The position numbers and the translations under genes are program-made. Shown piece after piece: positions 9,400 through 17,836 of a stretch of 64,000 bases of DNA. The notes under the pieces are model-generated. The model saw nothing but the letters and a program-made list of their open reading frames with translations. It was not told the origin of the DNA and searched no databases. Source of the DNA: an uncultured Aquabacterium sp. (GTDB taxonomy: Bacteria > Pseudomonadota > Gammaproteobacteria > Burkholderiales > Burkholderiaceae_C); the NCBI RefSeq assembly GCF_913773725.1, contig NZ_CAJYGK010000137.1:1-64000 (forward strand), read 5' to 3'. Position 1 is the stretch's first letter. Each line of letters opens with the position of its first letter.

Positions 9400-9852
9400 A
9401 TGGAACGAGACGACATCATCGAGGTCCTCAACGACCTGATCGAAAACAGCCGTGACGGCCAGCAAGGCTTCAACACCTGTGCCGAACACGTCAAATCGCC
9501 CGAGTTGCGCGATATCTTTCTTGCGCGCGCTTCCGCTTGTGCAGCAGCCGTGTCGGAATTGCAGGTCCTGGTCAGCGAGTGTGGTGGCACGCCGGACGAC
9601 AGCGGCTCGATCAGCGGTGCCATGCACCGTGGTTGGGTGGCCATGCGCGGCACGCTGAGCGGCTACACCGACGTGGGCATGCTGGAGGAATGCGAGCGGG
9701 GTGAGGACGTGGCAAAGGCACGCTACGAGAAGGCCTTGTCGCGTCCCTTGCCCGAGCCGATTCGGGCCGTGGTCGAGCGTCAATACCAGGGCGTGCTGCG
9801 CAACCACGAGCAGGTCAAGCTGCTGCGTGACCGCTATCGCACGGCCGTTTGA
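9400..9852 (+). CDS. DUF2383 / PA2169-type four-helix-bundle protein
   Basis: 150 residues, ferritin-like helical bundle of the DUF2383 family. It opens with DDIIEVLNDLIENSRDGQQGF, typical of the family, and ends with a helix carrying VVERQYQGVLRNHEQVKLLRDRY. The ATG at 9400 has AGGAG 7 bases upstream. Members are often found beside general-stress genes; no enzymatic role is established. The next gene, a CBS-domain protein, starts 57 bases downstream and probably shares the transcript. Confidence 0.88.
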   Translation: MERDDIIEVLNDLIENSRDGQQGFNTCAEHVKSPELRDIFLARASACAAAVSELQVLVSECGGTPDDSGSISGAMHRGWVAMRGTLSGYTDVGMLEECERGEDVAKARYEKALSRPLPEPIRAVVERQYQGVLRNHEQVKLLRDRYRTAV

Positions 9853-9909
9853 CGGCCCGCGCATGCCATTTCTTGCCGGCAGGCTTGCCGGCCCCGACAG
9901 GAGGATCCG

Positions 9910-10350
9910 ATGCAGAGAATTGCCGATGTGATGACGCGAGGGGTCGAGGTCATCTCGCCGGACGCAACCCTTCAGCAGGCCGCCCAGATGATGGACGACC
10001 TGAACGTGGGGGCCCTCCCGGTGTGCGACAACCGCCGGTTGGTCGGGATGATCACCGACCGCGACATCACCGTGCGCGCCACCGCCAGCGACCTGCGCCC
10101 CAGTGACGTGCGGGTGGGGGACATCATGACCGAACACCCGCGCTGGTGTCTGGAAAACCAGAGCGTCGAGGAAGTGGCTCAGCAGATGAGCGACGTGCAG
10201 GTCAGGCGCATTCCCGTTCTGAGCGACGCGCAGGAACTGATCGGCATCGTCTCGTTGGGTGACCTGGCGGTGCGTGAGCCCGCCGCGGTGCAGGATGTGC
10301 TGCGCGAGATATCCACGCCAGCAGAGCCTGACCGTCCCCCCGTGGCCTGA
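9910..10350 (+). CDS. CBS-domain pair protein
   Basis: 146 residues made of two CBS motifs, a Bateman module that binds adenine nucleotides or related ligands. First repeat about residues 7-60 (MTRGVEVISPDATLQQAAQMM, then LVGMITDRDI), second about 72-125 (MTEHPRWCLENQSVEEVAQQM, then LIGIVSLGDLA). No other domain, so it is a stand-alone regulator of unknown target. ATG preceded by AGGAGGATCCG. Probably cotranscribed with the DUF2383 gene. It converges with the PRC-barrel gene across a hairpin. Confidence 0.9.
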   Translation: MQRIADVMTRGVEVISPDATLQQAAQMMDDLNVGALPVCDNRRLVGMITDRDITVRATASDLRPSDVRVGDIMTEHPRWCLENQSVEEVAQQMSDVQVRRIPVLSDAQELIGIVSLGDLAVREPAAVQDVLREISTPAEPDRPPVA

Positions 10351-10360
10351 GCCCGAAACG

Positions 10361-10396
10361 GACGCCCCCGGCCCGATCATTGTCGGGTCGGGGCGC
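10361..10396. terminator. Candidate bidirectional hairpin terminator
   Basis: A GC-rich imperfect inverted repeat: CGCCCC at 10363-10368 pairs with GGGGCG at 10390-10395, and CCCGA at 10372-10376 with TCGGG at 10383-10387. It sits between convergent genes. No T-tract, so intrinsic termination is uncertain. Confidence 0.4.
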
Positions 10397-10416
10397 ATGA
10401 GAGCATGAGGGGGGCC

Positions 10417-10920
10417 TCAGCGGCGCTCGCTCGAGCCGCCTTCGAAGAAGCGCCGGTTGGCGCTGCTCCAGCCTTCGTCGACGACGTTCGGCCACTTGTC
10501 CGGCTCGAAGCTCGGCGCCTGCTTCAGGCGCTCCTTGTCGATGTCCAGCACCCGGTGGTCACGGCCGGGAACCGAGCGCAAGGCGCTCCAGGGTACGGCG
10601 TGCATGCGGTTGCCCATGCCGAGGAAGCCGCCGGTCGACACGACGGCATAGCTGACCATCCCCTGGCGGTCCAAGACCACGTCCTTGATGTCGCCGACCT
10701 TCTCACCCTGCAGGTTGCGCACGTCCGACCCGATGATCTTGCTGACGCGGTAGATGCGCTGCCAATCCTCCTGAGCGGACTTCCCCGCAGCCTGGTTGGC
10801 TGTGGTGGCAGGGCGCGCCTGACCAGCTGCGCTCGTACTGGCTGGGCCCGTTTGCGCGAAGCCGGGGACCACAACGGCCGCAAGGCCCATGCCGGCCGCG
10901 ATCCGGATGACTTGCTTCAT
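10417..10920 (-). CDS. Exported PRC-barrel domain protein
   Basis: 167 residues. An N-terminal signal peptide (about 1-22, ending GFAQ) is followed by an Ala/Thr-rich linker and a PRC-barrel domain (about 55-135): RVSKIIGSDVRNLQGEKVGDI and VVLDRQGMVSYAVVSTGGFLGMG. Exported PRC-barrel proteins are widespread in Burkholderiales and often stress-linked, with no fixed biochemical role. The start has AAGGAG seven bases upstream. A -24/-12-like element lies 50 bases upstream. Confidence 0.9.
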   Translation of the reverse strand: MKQVIRIAAGMGLAAVVVPGFAQTGPASTSAAGQARPATTANQAAGKSAQEDWQRIYRVSKIIGSDVRNLQGEKVGDIKDVVLDRQGMVSYAVVSTGGFLGMGNRMHAVPWSALRSVPGRDHRVLDIDKERLKQAPSFEPDKWPNVVDEGWSSANRRFFEGGSSERR

Positions 10921-10969
10921 GATTTACTCCTTGTTAAAAGATGAATGTGAGGAACTTCGCGAAGGTGGC

Positions 10970-10985
10970 GGCAAACTCCATGCCC
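10970..10985 (-). promoter_or_regulatory. -24/-12-like element before the PRC-barrel gene
   Basis: Minus-strand GGGCATGGAGTTTGCC, 50 bases before the PRC-barrel start. Read the other way it gives a weaker match toward the kinase at 11043. Confidence 0.62.
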
Positions 10986-11042
10986 AAGGCGGGCATGTCG
11001 CGCGCACCCGCTGCGGCGGTCCATTCCCCCTTTCTCCTGCGC

Positions 11043-14000
11043 ATGAAACCCCTGCCACTCCAGAGCCTGAAACGGACTCACCGCCCGCGCCTGCGCTGGC
11101 CCGTGGCCTCTCTCCGGACCTATCTGCTGCTGGTCATCGTCGTCGCGACTGTGCCTCTGGGGGCGCTCACGTCCTGGTTGATGGCGCAGGAGATCCTGGC
11201 CTCTCGCCGGCAGCTCAGCCAGGGCCTGATCCAGACCGCCGGCTCGCTGGCGCTGATGGTGGAGCGTGAGCAGGTGTCCTCGATCGATGCGCTCACCATC
11301 CTGTCTCACACCACGAGCCTCAAGGAGGGCAATCTGGCCGGCTTTCATGCCCGGTTGGTCCGATTGCCGCTGATCCGCCCCTCGTGGAGCCGCGTGGTGT
11401 TGACCGATCCGGAAGGCCACACCCTGCTGCGCAGCACCGATCCCGTCGATCCGGTCCTGATGGGCGCGGCCGTCCCTGCGCGCCCTTTGCCGGGCGGGAT
11501 GCTGCCGCCACCCCGCATTCAGGGGCTTCGCGGTGCATCGGGCAATGACCTGTTCACCCGCATCGCGGTCCCGGTCGAGGTGCAGGGCCGGCTGGCGTAC
11601 TGGCTGGCCGCCGACATCCATGCTTCGGCCTGGCAGAGCCTCATCGGTCAGGGGCACTCCCCTCATGCCGGCTACGTCACCGTGTTCGACGAGGGGTACC
11701 GCATCATCGCGCGCTCGCTGCACCCTGAGCGCTTCGTGGGGCAGATGCTCCCCCAGGATGGCAGGGCCCGGATGGGCAACAAGGCCTCCGGCTTCCAGAA
11801 GACCAGCCTGCTCGAAGGCGGTGACACCTACGTCGCGTGGCAGCGGATCGCGCTGTCGCAGTGGGGCATTGGCGTGGGCGTGGCGGCCACCCCGCTCGAC
11901 CGAGGCAACCTGTGGGCGATCTCGATGGCGGTGCTGGCGGCCCTGATTTCGCTGCTCGCGGGTGTCGGGCTGTCTTTGTTCGTGGTGCGGCGCGTGAACG
12001 AGCCACTGCATGCGTTGGCCACAGGCGGGGCCTCCGCCGTGCCGGGCGAGATTGCCGTGCATGAGATCGCGCAGTTGCGCGATGCCATGCGCTCGGCCGA
12101 AGCCCAGCGGGAGCAGGCGCGCGAGCGGCTGGAGGCCAAGGCCGCCGAGTTCGAGACGCTCTTCAACACCAGCCCGATCGGGCTGTCCATCACACAGGAT
12201 CCCGATTGCCGTGTGGTGCTGCGCAACCCGGCGAAGGTCGCGATGTTCGGCTTTCGCGAAGGCCAGGTCGCCTCGTACGAGATGCTGCAGAACGGCCGCC
12301 CGTTGCAACCGCACGAGCACCCGCTGCAGCGGGCCGCACGGGGAGAGACGGTCTGGAACCAGGAGGTGGAGGTGCGCCATCCTGACGGCAAGGTGTTGCG
12401 TCTGCTGGCGCACGCGGTGCCCCTGCTGGATGGCCATGGGCACCCGCGCGGGGCGATCGCCACGTATGTCGACATCACGGAGCGCATGCTGGCTCAGGAG
12501 CGCCTCATGCGTGCTCGCACACGTCTTCAGGACAGCCAGCACCTTGTCGAACTGGCGCAGGAGGCGGGCGATGTGGGCTTCTTCGACCGTGTTCTGGCCA
12601 CCGACACCGTCACCATGACCTCGGGGCTGGCCCGTCTGTTCGGTCTGGACCGCCGGGCGGTCGAGACGAGCTGGGTGGGCTGGCTGGCTCGGGTGCACCC
12701 GGACGACGCGCCGGTGATCGAAGCCACCCTGGCCCAGGCGTGGGCCGAGCAGGCACAACAGGTTGTCTTCAAGTTCCGCACCGCGGGCCAGGCTGAGGAG
12801 CGCTGGTTATCGAGCCGGACGGTGATGCTCTACAGCACCGAAGGCACACCGCTGCGGCTCATCGGCGTGATGGTGGATGTCACGGCGCAGCAGCAGGTGG
12901 AGCAGGAACGGGCGCGCCTCATTTCGCAGGAGCATCAGGCGCGCCTCGAAGCCGAGCGGGCCAACAGGGCCAAGGACGAGTTCCTGGCCATGCTCGGACA
13001 CGAGTTGCGCAACCCCCTCAGTGCCATTTCTGCCGCGATCGAGGTGCTCAACCGCATCAGCTCGCAGGACGAGCAGGCTGTAAAGGTGCGCACCATCATC
13101 ACCCGCCAGACTCGCCATCTGGCGCGCCTGATGGACGATCTGATGGACGTGGCCCGTGTCATTGCCGGCAAGATCCACCTGTCGCGTCAGCCGCTGAACC
13201 TCGGTGCCATGGTGGGAAGGCTGGTGCATACCATGCAGGTCTCCGGCCTTCTGCAGGCTCACCCATTGAGCGTGCACACGGAAGACGTGTGGGTCAACGG
13301 TGATGCCATGCGCCTTGAGCAGATCGTCAACAACCTGGTGACGAATGCGGTGAAGTACAGCCCGCCCGAACGGCCGATCACCGTGCGGGTCCATCGGGAT
13401 GGCACCAAGGTCAAGCTGGAGGTCATCGACCAGGGATTCGGCATTCCCGCGCATTTGCTACCGCACATCTTCGACCTGTTCGTGCAAGGCGAACGCACGC
13501 TGGACCGGCGCCAAGGCGGGCTGGGTATCGGCCTGACACTGGTGCGCCGCCTGGCAGAACTGCACGATGGCGAAGTCGCTGTGCGCAGTGGCACCGAGGG
13601 CAGCGTGTTCACGGTGACGATGCCCGCCCTTGACGGTGAGCCGGTGGAGCCGACCGCAGACTCGGTGCCAGCCACGACAGCCCGCGAGGTGGTACTGGTG
13701 GAGGATAACGCCGACGCCCGCGAGGCCCTCACCACCATGCTTACGCTGCAGGGACACCATGTACAGGCCGCGGCCGAGGGACGGTCCGGTCTGGCGCTGT
13801 TGCTGGCCCGGCGGCCCCACCTGGCCCTGGTCGACATCGGCCTGCCCGGGCTGACCGGCTACGAAGTGGCCCGACAGGCGAGGGCGGCCGGCCACACGGG
13901 CTGGATGATCGCGGTATCGGGGTACGGGCAGCAGCAGGACGTGCAGCTTGCGCTGGAAGCCGGGTTCGATGCCCACATGGTCAAACCCATCGACGGCGCG

Positions 14001-14054
14001 GCGCTAGAGCGCTGGCTGGCCCGTGCACCCCGTGGACCTGGGGCGGCGGCCTGA
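11043..14054 (+). CDS. Membrane hybrid sensor histidine kinase, paralogue of the 1874-4975 gene
   Basis: 1003 residues with the same layout as the first kinase: membrane helix (about 25-45), periplasmic Cache-like region, second helix near 300, PAS regions (TSPIGLSITQD; then VELAQEAGDVGFFD), HisKA with His653 in MLGHELRNPLSAI, HATPase_c with GLGIGLTLVRRL, and a C-terminal receiver with LALVDIGLPGL and the conserved Lys in HMVKPID. The two proteins share long identical blocks such as LFVQGERTLDR, showing duplication. The start at 11043 (MKPLPLQSL) is preferred over 10941, which lies in the promoter region. No response regulator is adjacent. Confidence 0.9.
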   Translation: MKPLPLQSLKRTHRPRLRWPVASLRTYLLLVIVVATVPLGALTSWLMAQEILASRRQLSQGLIQTAGSLALMVEREQVSSIDALTILSHTTSLKEGNLAGFHARLVRLPLIRPSWSRVVLTDPEGHTLLRSTDPVDPVLMGAAVPARPLPGGMLPPPRIQGLRGASGNDLFTRIAVPVEVQGRLAYWLAADIHASAWQSLIGQGHSPHAGYVTVFDEGYRIIARSLHPERFVGQMLPQDGRARMGNKASGFQKTSLLEGGDTYVAWQRIALSQWGIGVGVAATPLDRGNLWAISMAVLAALISLLAGVGLSLFVVRRVNEPLHALATGGASAVPGEIAVHEIAQLRDAMRSAEAQREQARERLEAKAAEFETLFNTSPIGLSITQDPDCRVVLRNPAKVAMFGFREGQVASYEMLQNGRPLQPHEHPLQRAARGETVWNQEVEVRHPDGKVLRLLAHAVPLLDGHGHPRGAIATYVDITERMLAQERLMRARTRLQDSQHLVELAQEAGDVGFFDRVLATDTVTMTSGLARLFGLDRRAVETSWVGWLARVHPDDAPVIEATLAQAWAEQAQQVVFKFRTAGQAEERWLSSRTVMLYSTEGTPLRLIGVMVDVTAQQQVEQERARLISQEHQARLEAERANRAKDEFLAMLGHELRNPLSAISAAIEVLNRISSQDEQAVKVRTIITRQTRHLARLMDDLMDVARVIAGKIHLSRQPLNLGAMVGRLVHTMQVSGLLQAHPLSVHTEDVWVNGDAMRLEQIVNNLVTNAVKYSPPERPITVRVHRDGTKVKLEVIDQGFGIPAHLLPHIFDLFVQGERTLDRRQGGLGIGLTLVRRLAELHDGEVAVRSGTEGSVFTVTMPALDGEPVEPTADSVPATTAREVVLVEDNADAREALTTMLTLQGHHVQAAAEGRSGLALLLARRPHLALVDIGLPGLTGYEVARQARAAGHTGWMIAVSGYGQQQDVQLALEAGFDAHMVKPIDGAALERWLARAPRGPGAAA

Positions 14055-14079
14055 CCTCCGGTGCACAGCGCGGGGAGCC

Positions 14080-14095
14080 GGGCACACGCTTTGCC
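14080..14095 (+). promoter_or_regulatory. -24/-12-like element before the small gene at 14131
   Basis: GGGCACACGCTTTGCC, 36 bases before the start codon. Confidence 0.6.
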
Positions 14096-14130
14096 CTGAC
14101 GGGGCATTGCATTCCCAAGGAGGTTTGACG

Positions 14131-14373
14131 ATGTTCCCGGAACGGCACCCCGAATACCAGCGTCTCCGTGACGCGCTGGAAGCCGCCTACCGCGCCCCCG
14201 TATGGAACAGTCAGCGCATCGACCGCCTGGCCGACGCGCTTGCACGGATCGAGCGCCGCGCGGCGGCGCTGCCTGCGGGACTGTCTGCGCCGTTCAGGCC
14301 GTGGCCTGAGGGGGATCCTGAGAGGACGACGGGGAGCAGGGCGCGGTCCACTCGCGAAGCAGTGTCTCCGTGA
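14131..14373 (+). CDS. Small hypothetical protein, 80 aa
   Basis: Unrecognised. Charged, helical-looking N-terminal half (FPERHPEYQRLRDALEAAY, then IDRLADALARIERRAAAL) and a Pro/Arg-rich tail. Evidence that it is a gene: a strong ribosome binding site AAGGAGG at 14117-14123, an ATG at 14131, and a -24/-12-like element 36 bases upstream. Its last 80 bases overlap, on the other strand, the end of another small gene with equally good signals. The frame is open upstream to 14023 but lacks a ribosome binding site there. Function unknown. Confidence 0.6.
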   Translation: MFPERHPEYQRLRDALEAAYRAPVWNSQRIDRLADALARIERRAAALPAGLSAPFRPWPEGDPERTTGSRARSTREAVSP

Positions 14374-14506
14374 GGTGGTCCCCCCGCGCGGACGCGAGCC
14401 GGATCAGGTCCTTCACATTGCCGTCATGGACAAGTTCATGCCCCTGACCGCGCTGCAGGCGGCGAAGGATCTCGTTCAGATCGGTTTCATCGGGTGAGGT
14501 GGCCAT
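14294..14506 (-). CDS. Small hypothetical protein, 70 aa
   Basis: Unrecognised acidic and basic small protein: ETDLNEILRRLQRGQGHEL near the start, then KDLIRLASARGDHLTETLL. The ATG at 14506 has AAGGAG six bases upstream on the minus strand, and a -24/-12-like element (14543-14558) stands 37 bases upstream. The 3' end overlaps the convergent small gene at 14131 by 80 bases. Which of the two is conserved in relatives cannot be judged from sequence alone; the signals favour both being expressed. Confidence 0.6.
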   Translation of the reverse strand: MATSPDETDLNEILRRLQRGQGHELVHDGNVKDLIRLASARGDHLTETLLREWTAPCSPSSSQDPPQATA

Positions 14507-14542
14507 GGATGCTCCTTGATCATTGATGCGACAGGCCGGTGC

Positions 14543-14558
14543 GGCAAGCACCGTGCCG
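14543..14558 (-). promoter_or_regulatory. -24/-12-like element before the small gene at 14506
   Basis: Minus-strand CGGCACGGTGCTTGCC, 37 bases before the start codon. It is divergent from the element at 14581 and differs from it by one base. Confidence 0.6.
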
Positions 14559-14580
14559 TTGTGCATCAGGGGATCGGTAT

Positions 14581-14596
14581 CGGCACGGTGATTGCC
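14581..14596 (+). promoter_or_regulatory. -24/-12-like element before the oxidase gene
   Basis: CGGCACGGTGATTGCC, 45 bases before the ATG at 14641. Confidence 0.6.
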
Positions 14597-14640
14597 GCCA
14601 TACGGCAGCGCCCGAATCGCGGTGCCATCCGGACGACTCC

Positions 14641-16248
14641 ATGCGCACCCTGACCCACGACCCGCACCTGTCTCAGGCGCACGGCCATGAAACCTTGCCA
14701 GGGTGGCGCCGCTGGCTCTTTGCGACCAACCACAAGGACATCGGAACCCTTTACCTGCTTTTCTCGCTGAGCATGCTGATGATCGGCGGCGTCCTCGCCT
14801 TGCTGATTCGTGTCGAGCTCTTTCAGCCGGGCCTTCAGTTGTCCTCGCCCGACTTCTACAACCAGCTCGTCACCATGCACGGGCTGATCATGATCTTCGG
14901 CGCCATCATGCCGGCGCTGGTCGGTTTCGCCAACTGGATGATCCCGCTGCAGATCGGCGCATCCGACATGGCCTTTGCCCGCATGAACAACTTCAGCTTC
15001 TGGCTCATGGTGCCCGCAGGCGTGCTGTTGATCGGCACCTTCTTCATCGATGGCGGAGCTCCGGCTGCAGGGTGGACGCTCTATCCGCCACTGAGCACCC
15101 AGATGCCAAGGGGCATGGACCTGGCGATCTTCTCACTGCACCTGCTCGGGGCCTCCTCGATCATGGGGGCGATCAACATCATCGTCACCATCCTCAACAT
15201 GCGGGCTCCCGGCATGACGCTGATGAAGATGCCCATGTTCTGCTGGAGTTGGCTGATCACTGCCTACCTGCTGATTGCTGTCATCCCGGTGCTTGCCGCT
15301 GCGATCACCATGGTGCTCAGCGACCGCCATTTCGGCACCAGCTTCTTCAACCCGGCAGGCGGCGGAGACCCGGTGATGTTCCAGCACGTGTTCTGGTTCT
15401 TCGGCCATCCCGAGGTCTACATCATGATTCTGCCGGCCTTCGGCATCATCAGTCAGGTCGTGACTGCCTTCGCCCGCAAGCCTTTGTTCGGCTACGCGTC
15501 GATGGTCTATGCCACGTCTGCCATTGCCATCCTCAGCTTCATCGTGTGGGCTCATCACATGTTTGCCACCGGCATGCCTGTCACGGGACAGCTGTTCTTC
15601 ATGTACGCGACGATGCTGGTGGCCATCCCGACCGGGGTGAAGGTGTTCAATTGGGTCGCCACCATGTGGCGGGGCAGCATGACCTTCGAGACGCCGATGC
15701 TGTTCGCCGTGGGCTTCATCAGCGTGTTCTCGATCGGCGGGCTCAGCGGCGTGATCCTGTCCGTCGTACCGGTCGATGTACAGGTCCATGACACCTACTA
15801 CGTCATCGCGCACTTCCATTACGTGCTCGTGGCCGGCACCCTGTTCGCGATGTTCGCCGGCTTCTACTACTGGGCGCCGAAATGGACGGGCGTCATGTAC
15901 GACGAACGCCGCGGGCAATGGCATTTCTGGCTTTCTATCGTCAGCTTCAACCTGACGTTCTTTCCCATGCACTTCCTGGGGCTGGCGGGTATGCCGCGCC
16001 GCTATGCCGACTACCCCATGCAGTTCGCGGACTTCAATGCCGTCGTCTCGGTGTCTGCCTTCGTGTTCGGGTTGGCGCAGGCCTGGTTTGCCCTCTTCAT
16101 CGTGTGGCCGATGCTGCGCAAGCGCGGGCTGCCGGCGCCCGCCCGCCCATGGGAGGGCGCGCAAGGGCTGGAGTGGACCCTGCCCACACCGCTGCCTGCC
16201 CACACTTTCGAAACGCCTCCCGATCTCCGGAGCCACCCGATGCCTTGA
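14641..16248 (+). CDS. Cytochrome c oxidase subunit I (aa3-type, A1 family), orphan
   Basis: 535-residue haem-copper oxidase catalytic subunit with 12 membrane helices. Haem and copper ligands are present: His80 in TMHGLIM, the HH pair in WAHHMFATGM, and both His in VIAHFHYVL. The proton channels are intact: Asp and Asn in GASDMAFARMNNFSFW, Glu258 in GHPEVY with the cross-linked Tyr260, and Thr/Lys in IPTGVKVFNW. Subunits II and III and assembly genes are absent on both sides, which is unusual, since subunit I normally sits beside coxB and coxC. Start 14641 (MRTLTHDPHL) lies 45 bases after a -24/-12-like element. It may be a stress-condition alternative subunit; whether it is active is unknown. 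Confidence 0.95.
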   Translation: MRTLTHDPHLSQAHGHETLPGWRRWLFATNHKDIGTLYLLFSLSMLMIGGVLALLIRVELFQPGLQLSSPDFYNQLVTMHGLIMIFGAIMPALVGFANWMIPLQIGASDMAFARMNNFSFWLMVPAGVLLIGTFFIDGGAPAAGWTLYPPLSTQMPRGMDLAIFSLHLLGASSIMGAINIIVTILNMRAPGMTLMKMPMFCWSWLITAYLLIAVIPVLAAAITMVLSDRHFGTSFFNPAGGGDPVMFQHVFWFFGHPEVYIMILPAFGIISQVVTAFARKPLFGYASMVYATSAIAILSFIVWAHHMFATGMPVTGQLFFMYATMLVAIPTGVKVFNWVATMWRGSMTFETPMLFAVGFISVFSIGGLSGVILSVVPVDVQVHDTYYVIAHFHYVLVAGTLFAMFAGFYYWAPKWTGVMYDERRGQWHFWLSIVSFNLTFFPMHFLGLAGMPRRYADYPMQFADFNAVVSVSAFVFGLAQAWFALFIVWPMLRKRGLPAPARPWEGAQGLEWTLPTPLPAHTFETPPDLRSHPMP

Positions 16249-16273
16249 GGCATGAGGTCTCTTTCTTGACCGC

Positions 16274-16289
16274 GGGCATGGGGTTTGCC
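16274..16289 (+). promoter_or_regulatory. -24/-12-like element before rfaE1
   Basis: GGGCATGGGGTTTGCC, 40 bases before the start codon. Confidence 0.62.
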
Positions 16290-16328
16290 GTTTGGAGCCA
16301 CTCTTCTACGGAACAAGGTGGGTGACGC

Positions 16329-17297
16329 ATGGCCAAATCGACGTTGCGCGTGCTACTGGTGGGCGACGTGATGCTGGATCAGTACTGGGACGGTTCGGCC
16401 TCTCGGATCTCGCCGGAGGCGCCTGTGCCGGTGCTGGCCGTCAAGGGGCAGAGACAACGTCCCGGAGGCGCCGCCAATGTCGCCGTCAACCTGGCTGCAC
16501 TCGGATCGCCGGTCACGCTGCTCGCACCGTTCGGCGACGACGAGGCGTCGGATGATCTGGCCGACATGGTGACGGACGAGGGTGTGGTCCTCGAGCGGGT
16601 CACCCAGGCGGGCTACACGGCCACGCGCAAGATCCGCTGCGTGTGCAGGGGACAGCAGTTGCTGCGCGCTGATTTCGAGGTGCCCGTGCCCCCCGCCGCC
16701 ATCAGCCGCTTGACGCACCGCTATGCGCGCCTGCTGCCCGAGCATGACATTGTTGTCCTGTCCGACTATGCCAAGGGGGCGCTGTCATCGTGTGCGCAGT
16801 TCATCCGCATGGCGCGTGAGGCGGGCAAGCCGGTCCTGGTGGATCCGAAGGGGCGCCACATGGAGCGCTATGCCGGGGCGACCTTGCTCAAGCCCAACCT
16901 GGCCGAGTTCACAGGCTGGGTCGGTGAGCCAGACGACGAATCGCATTTTTGCCGACTGGCTCATGCCCTGCGCCAGCGGCTTAGACTCGAGAACCTGCTG
17001 GTGACCCGGGGGGAGGCCGGCATGAGCCTGTTCACCGCCCGCGGCGTGTTCCATCAGCCGGCTCAGGTCCGCGAGGTCTACGATGTGTGCGGCGCCGGCG
17101 ACACGGTGCTCGCGGCGCTGACGCATCTGATTGCGCTCGGAGAGCCCTTGGCCGAGGCCATGCGGTGGGCAAACGCCGCAGCCGGCATTGTGGTGGGACG
17201 GTCCGGTGCAGCACAGGTGTCGTACGACGAGGTGGCGGCCAGCCTGCATGTCGTGGGCAAGGGCAACGCCCAGTGGCTGCCCACGGCAGCCTCCTGA
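16329..17297 (+). CDS. rfaE1: D-glycero-beta-D-manno-heptose-7-phosphate kinase (RfaE1/HldA type)
   Basis: 322-residue PfkB-family sugar kinase matching the kinase half of HldE: VGDVMLDQYWDGSASRISPEAP at the start, the RPGGAANVAVNLAALG substrate loop, LVDPKG, and the catalytic Asp in CGAGDTVLAAL near residue 260. It phosphorylates heptose 7-phosphate on the route to ADP-heptose for the lipopolysaccharide core. The adenylyltransferase half is the separate, convergent gene at 17323. The ATG at 16329 is weakly preceded by AAGGTGGGTGACGC. It carries its own -24/-12-like element. Confidence 0.9.
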   Translation: MAKSTLRVLLVGDVMLDQYWDGSASRISPEAPVPVLAVKGQRQRPGGAANVAVNLAALGSPVTLLAPFGDDEASDDLADMVTDEGVVLERVTQAGYTATRKIRCVCRGQQLLRADFEVPVPPAAISRLTHRYARLLPEHDIVVLSDYAKGALSSCAQFIRMAREAGKPVLVDPKGRHMERYAGATLLKPNLAEFTGWVGEPDDESHFCRLAHALRQRLRLENLLVTRGEAGMSLFTARGVFHQPAQVREVYDVCGAGDTVLAALTHLIALGEPLAEAMRWANAAAGIVVGRSGAAQVSYDEVAASLHVVGKGNAQWLPTAAS

Positions 17298-17322
17298 CCG
17301 TCGTTTTCTCTGTGTTCCGGGT

Positions 17323-17835
17323 TCAGGACACCGTGGTGGCGCGCATCCGCTCGACGAGGTGGCTGCTGGAATGGCCGGCCACAAAGGGCATGGTCATCGC
17401 TCGCCCCCCCCAGCTCGAGACCAGGGCGGCTTCTTCGAGCTGGCCGACGTCGTAGTCACCACCCTTGACGTACACGTCCGGGCGCACACGCGCGAGCAGA
17501 GCCGTGGGGGTGGGCTCATCGAACAGCGTCACGAGCGACACCGATTCCAGTGCGGCCAGCACCCAGACGCGATCCCGTTCGGTCTGAACCGGTCGACCCG
17601 GGCCTTTGCCCAGTCTGCGCGCCGAAGCGTCGCTGTTGAGCGCCACGATGAGCGTTTCACCTTGGGCGCGAGCCCCCGCCAGACACTGGACGTGCCCTCG
17701 ATGCAGCAGGTCGAAGACGCCGTTCGTGAAGACCCATGGACGAGGCAGGCCGGCCAGTGCGGCGGGCAGCGATGCTGCCGCGCGGTACTTGGCCGGCCAG
17801 TCCTCCGGATCGTACGGTCGATCCGAGGCCGTCAT
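17323..17835 (-). CDS. rfaE2: D-glycero-beta-D-manno-heptose 1-phosphate adenylyltransferase (RfaE2/HldC type)
   Basis: 170-residue cytidylyltransferase-like enzyme that transfers AMP to heptose 1-phosphate. The nucleotide-binding HxGH is in FTNGVFDLLHRGHVQCL near residue 42; ALNSDASARRLGKGPGRP and VYVKGGDYDV are typical of the family. The start overlaps the end of the outer-membrane protein gene: TGA at 17839-17837, one base, then ATG at 17835. Translation is therefore probably coupled to that gene. It converges with rfaE1, so the two pathway enzymes are on separate transcripts with matching -24/-12-like promoters. Confidence 0.9.
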   Translation of the reverse strand: MTASDRPYDPEDWPAKYRAAASLPAALAGLPRPWVFTNGVFDLLHRGHVQCLAGARAQGETLIVALNSDASARRLGKGPGRPVQTERDRVWVLAALESVSLVTLFDEPTPTALLARVRPDVYVKGGDYDVGQLEEAALVSSWGGRAMTMPFVAGHSSSHLVERMRATTVS

Positions 17836-17836
17836 G

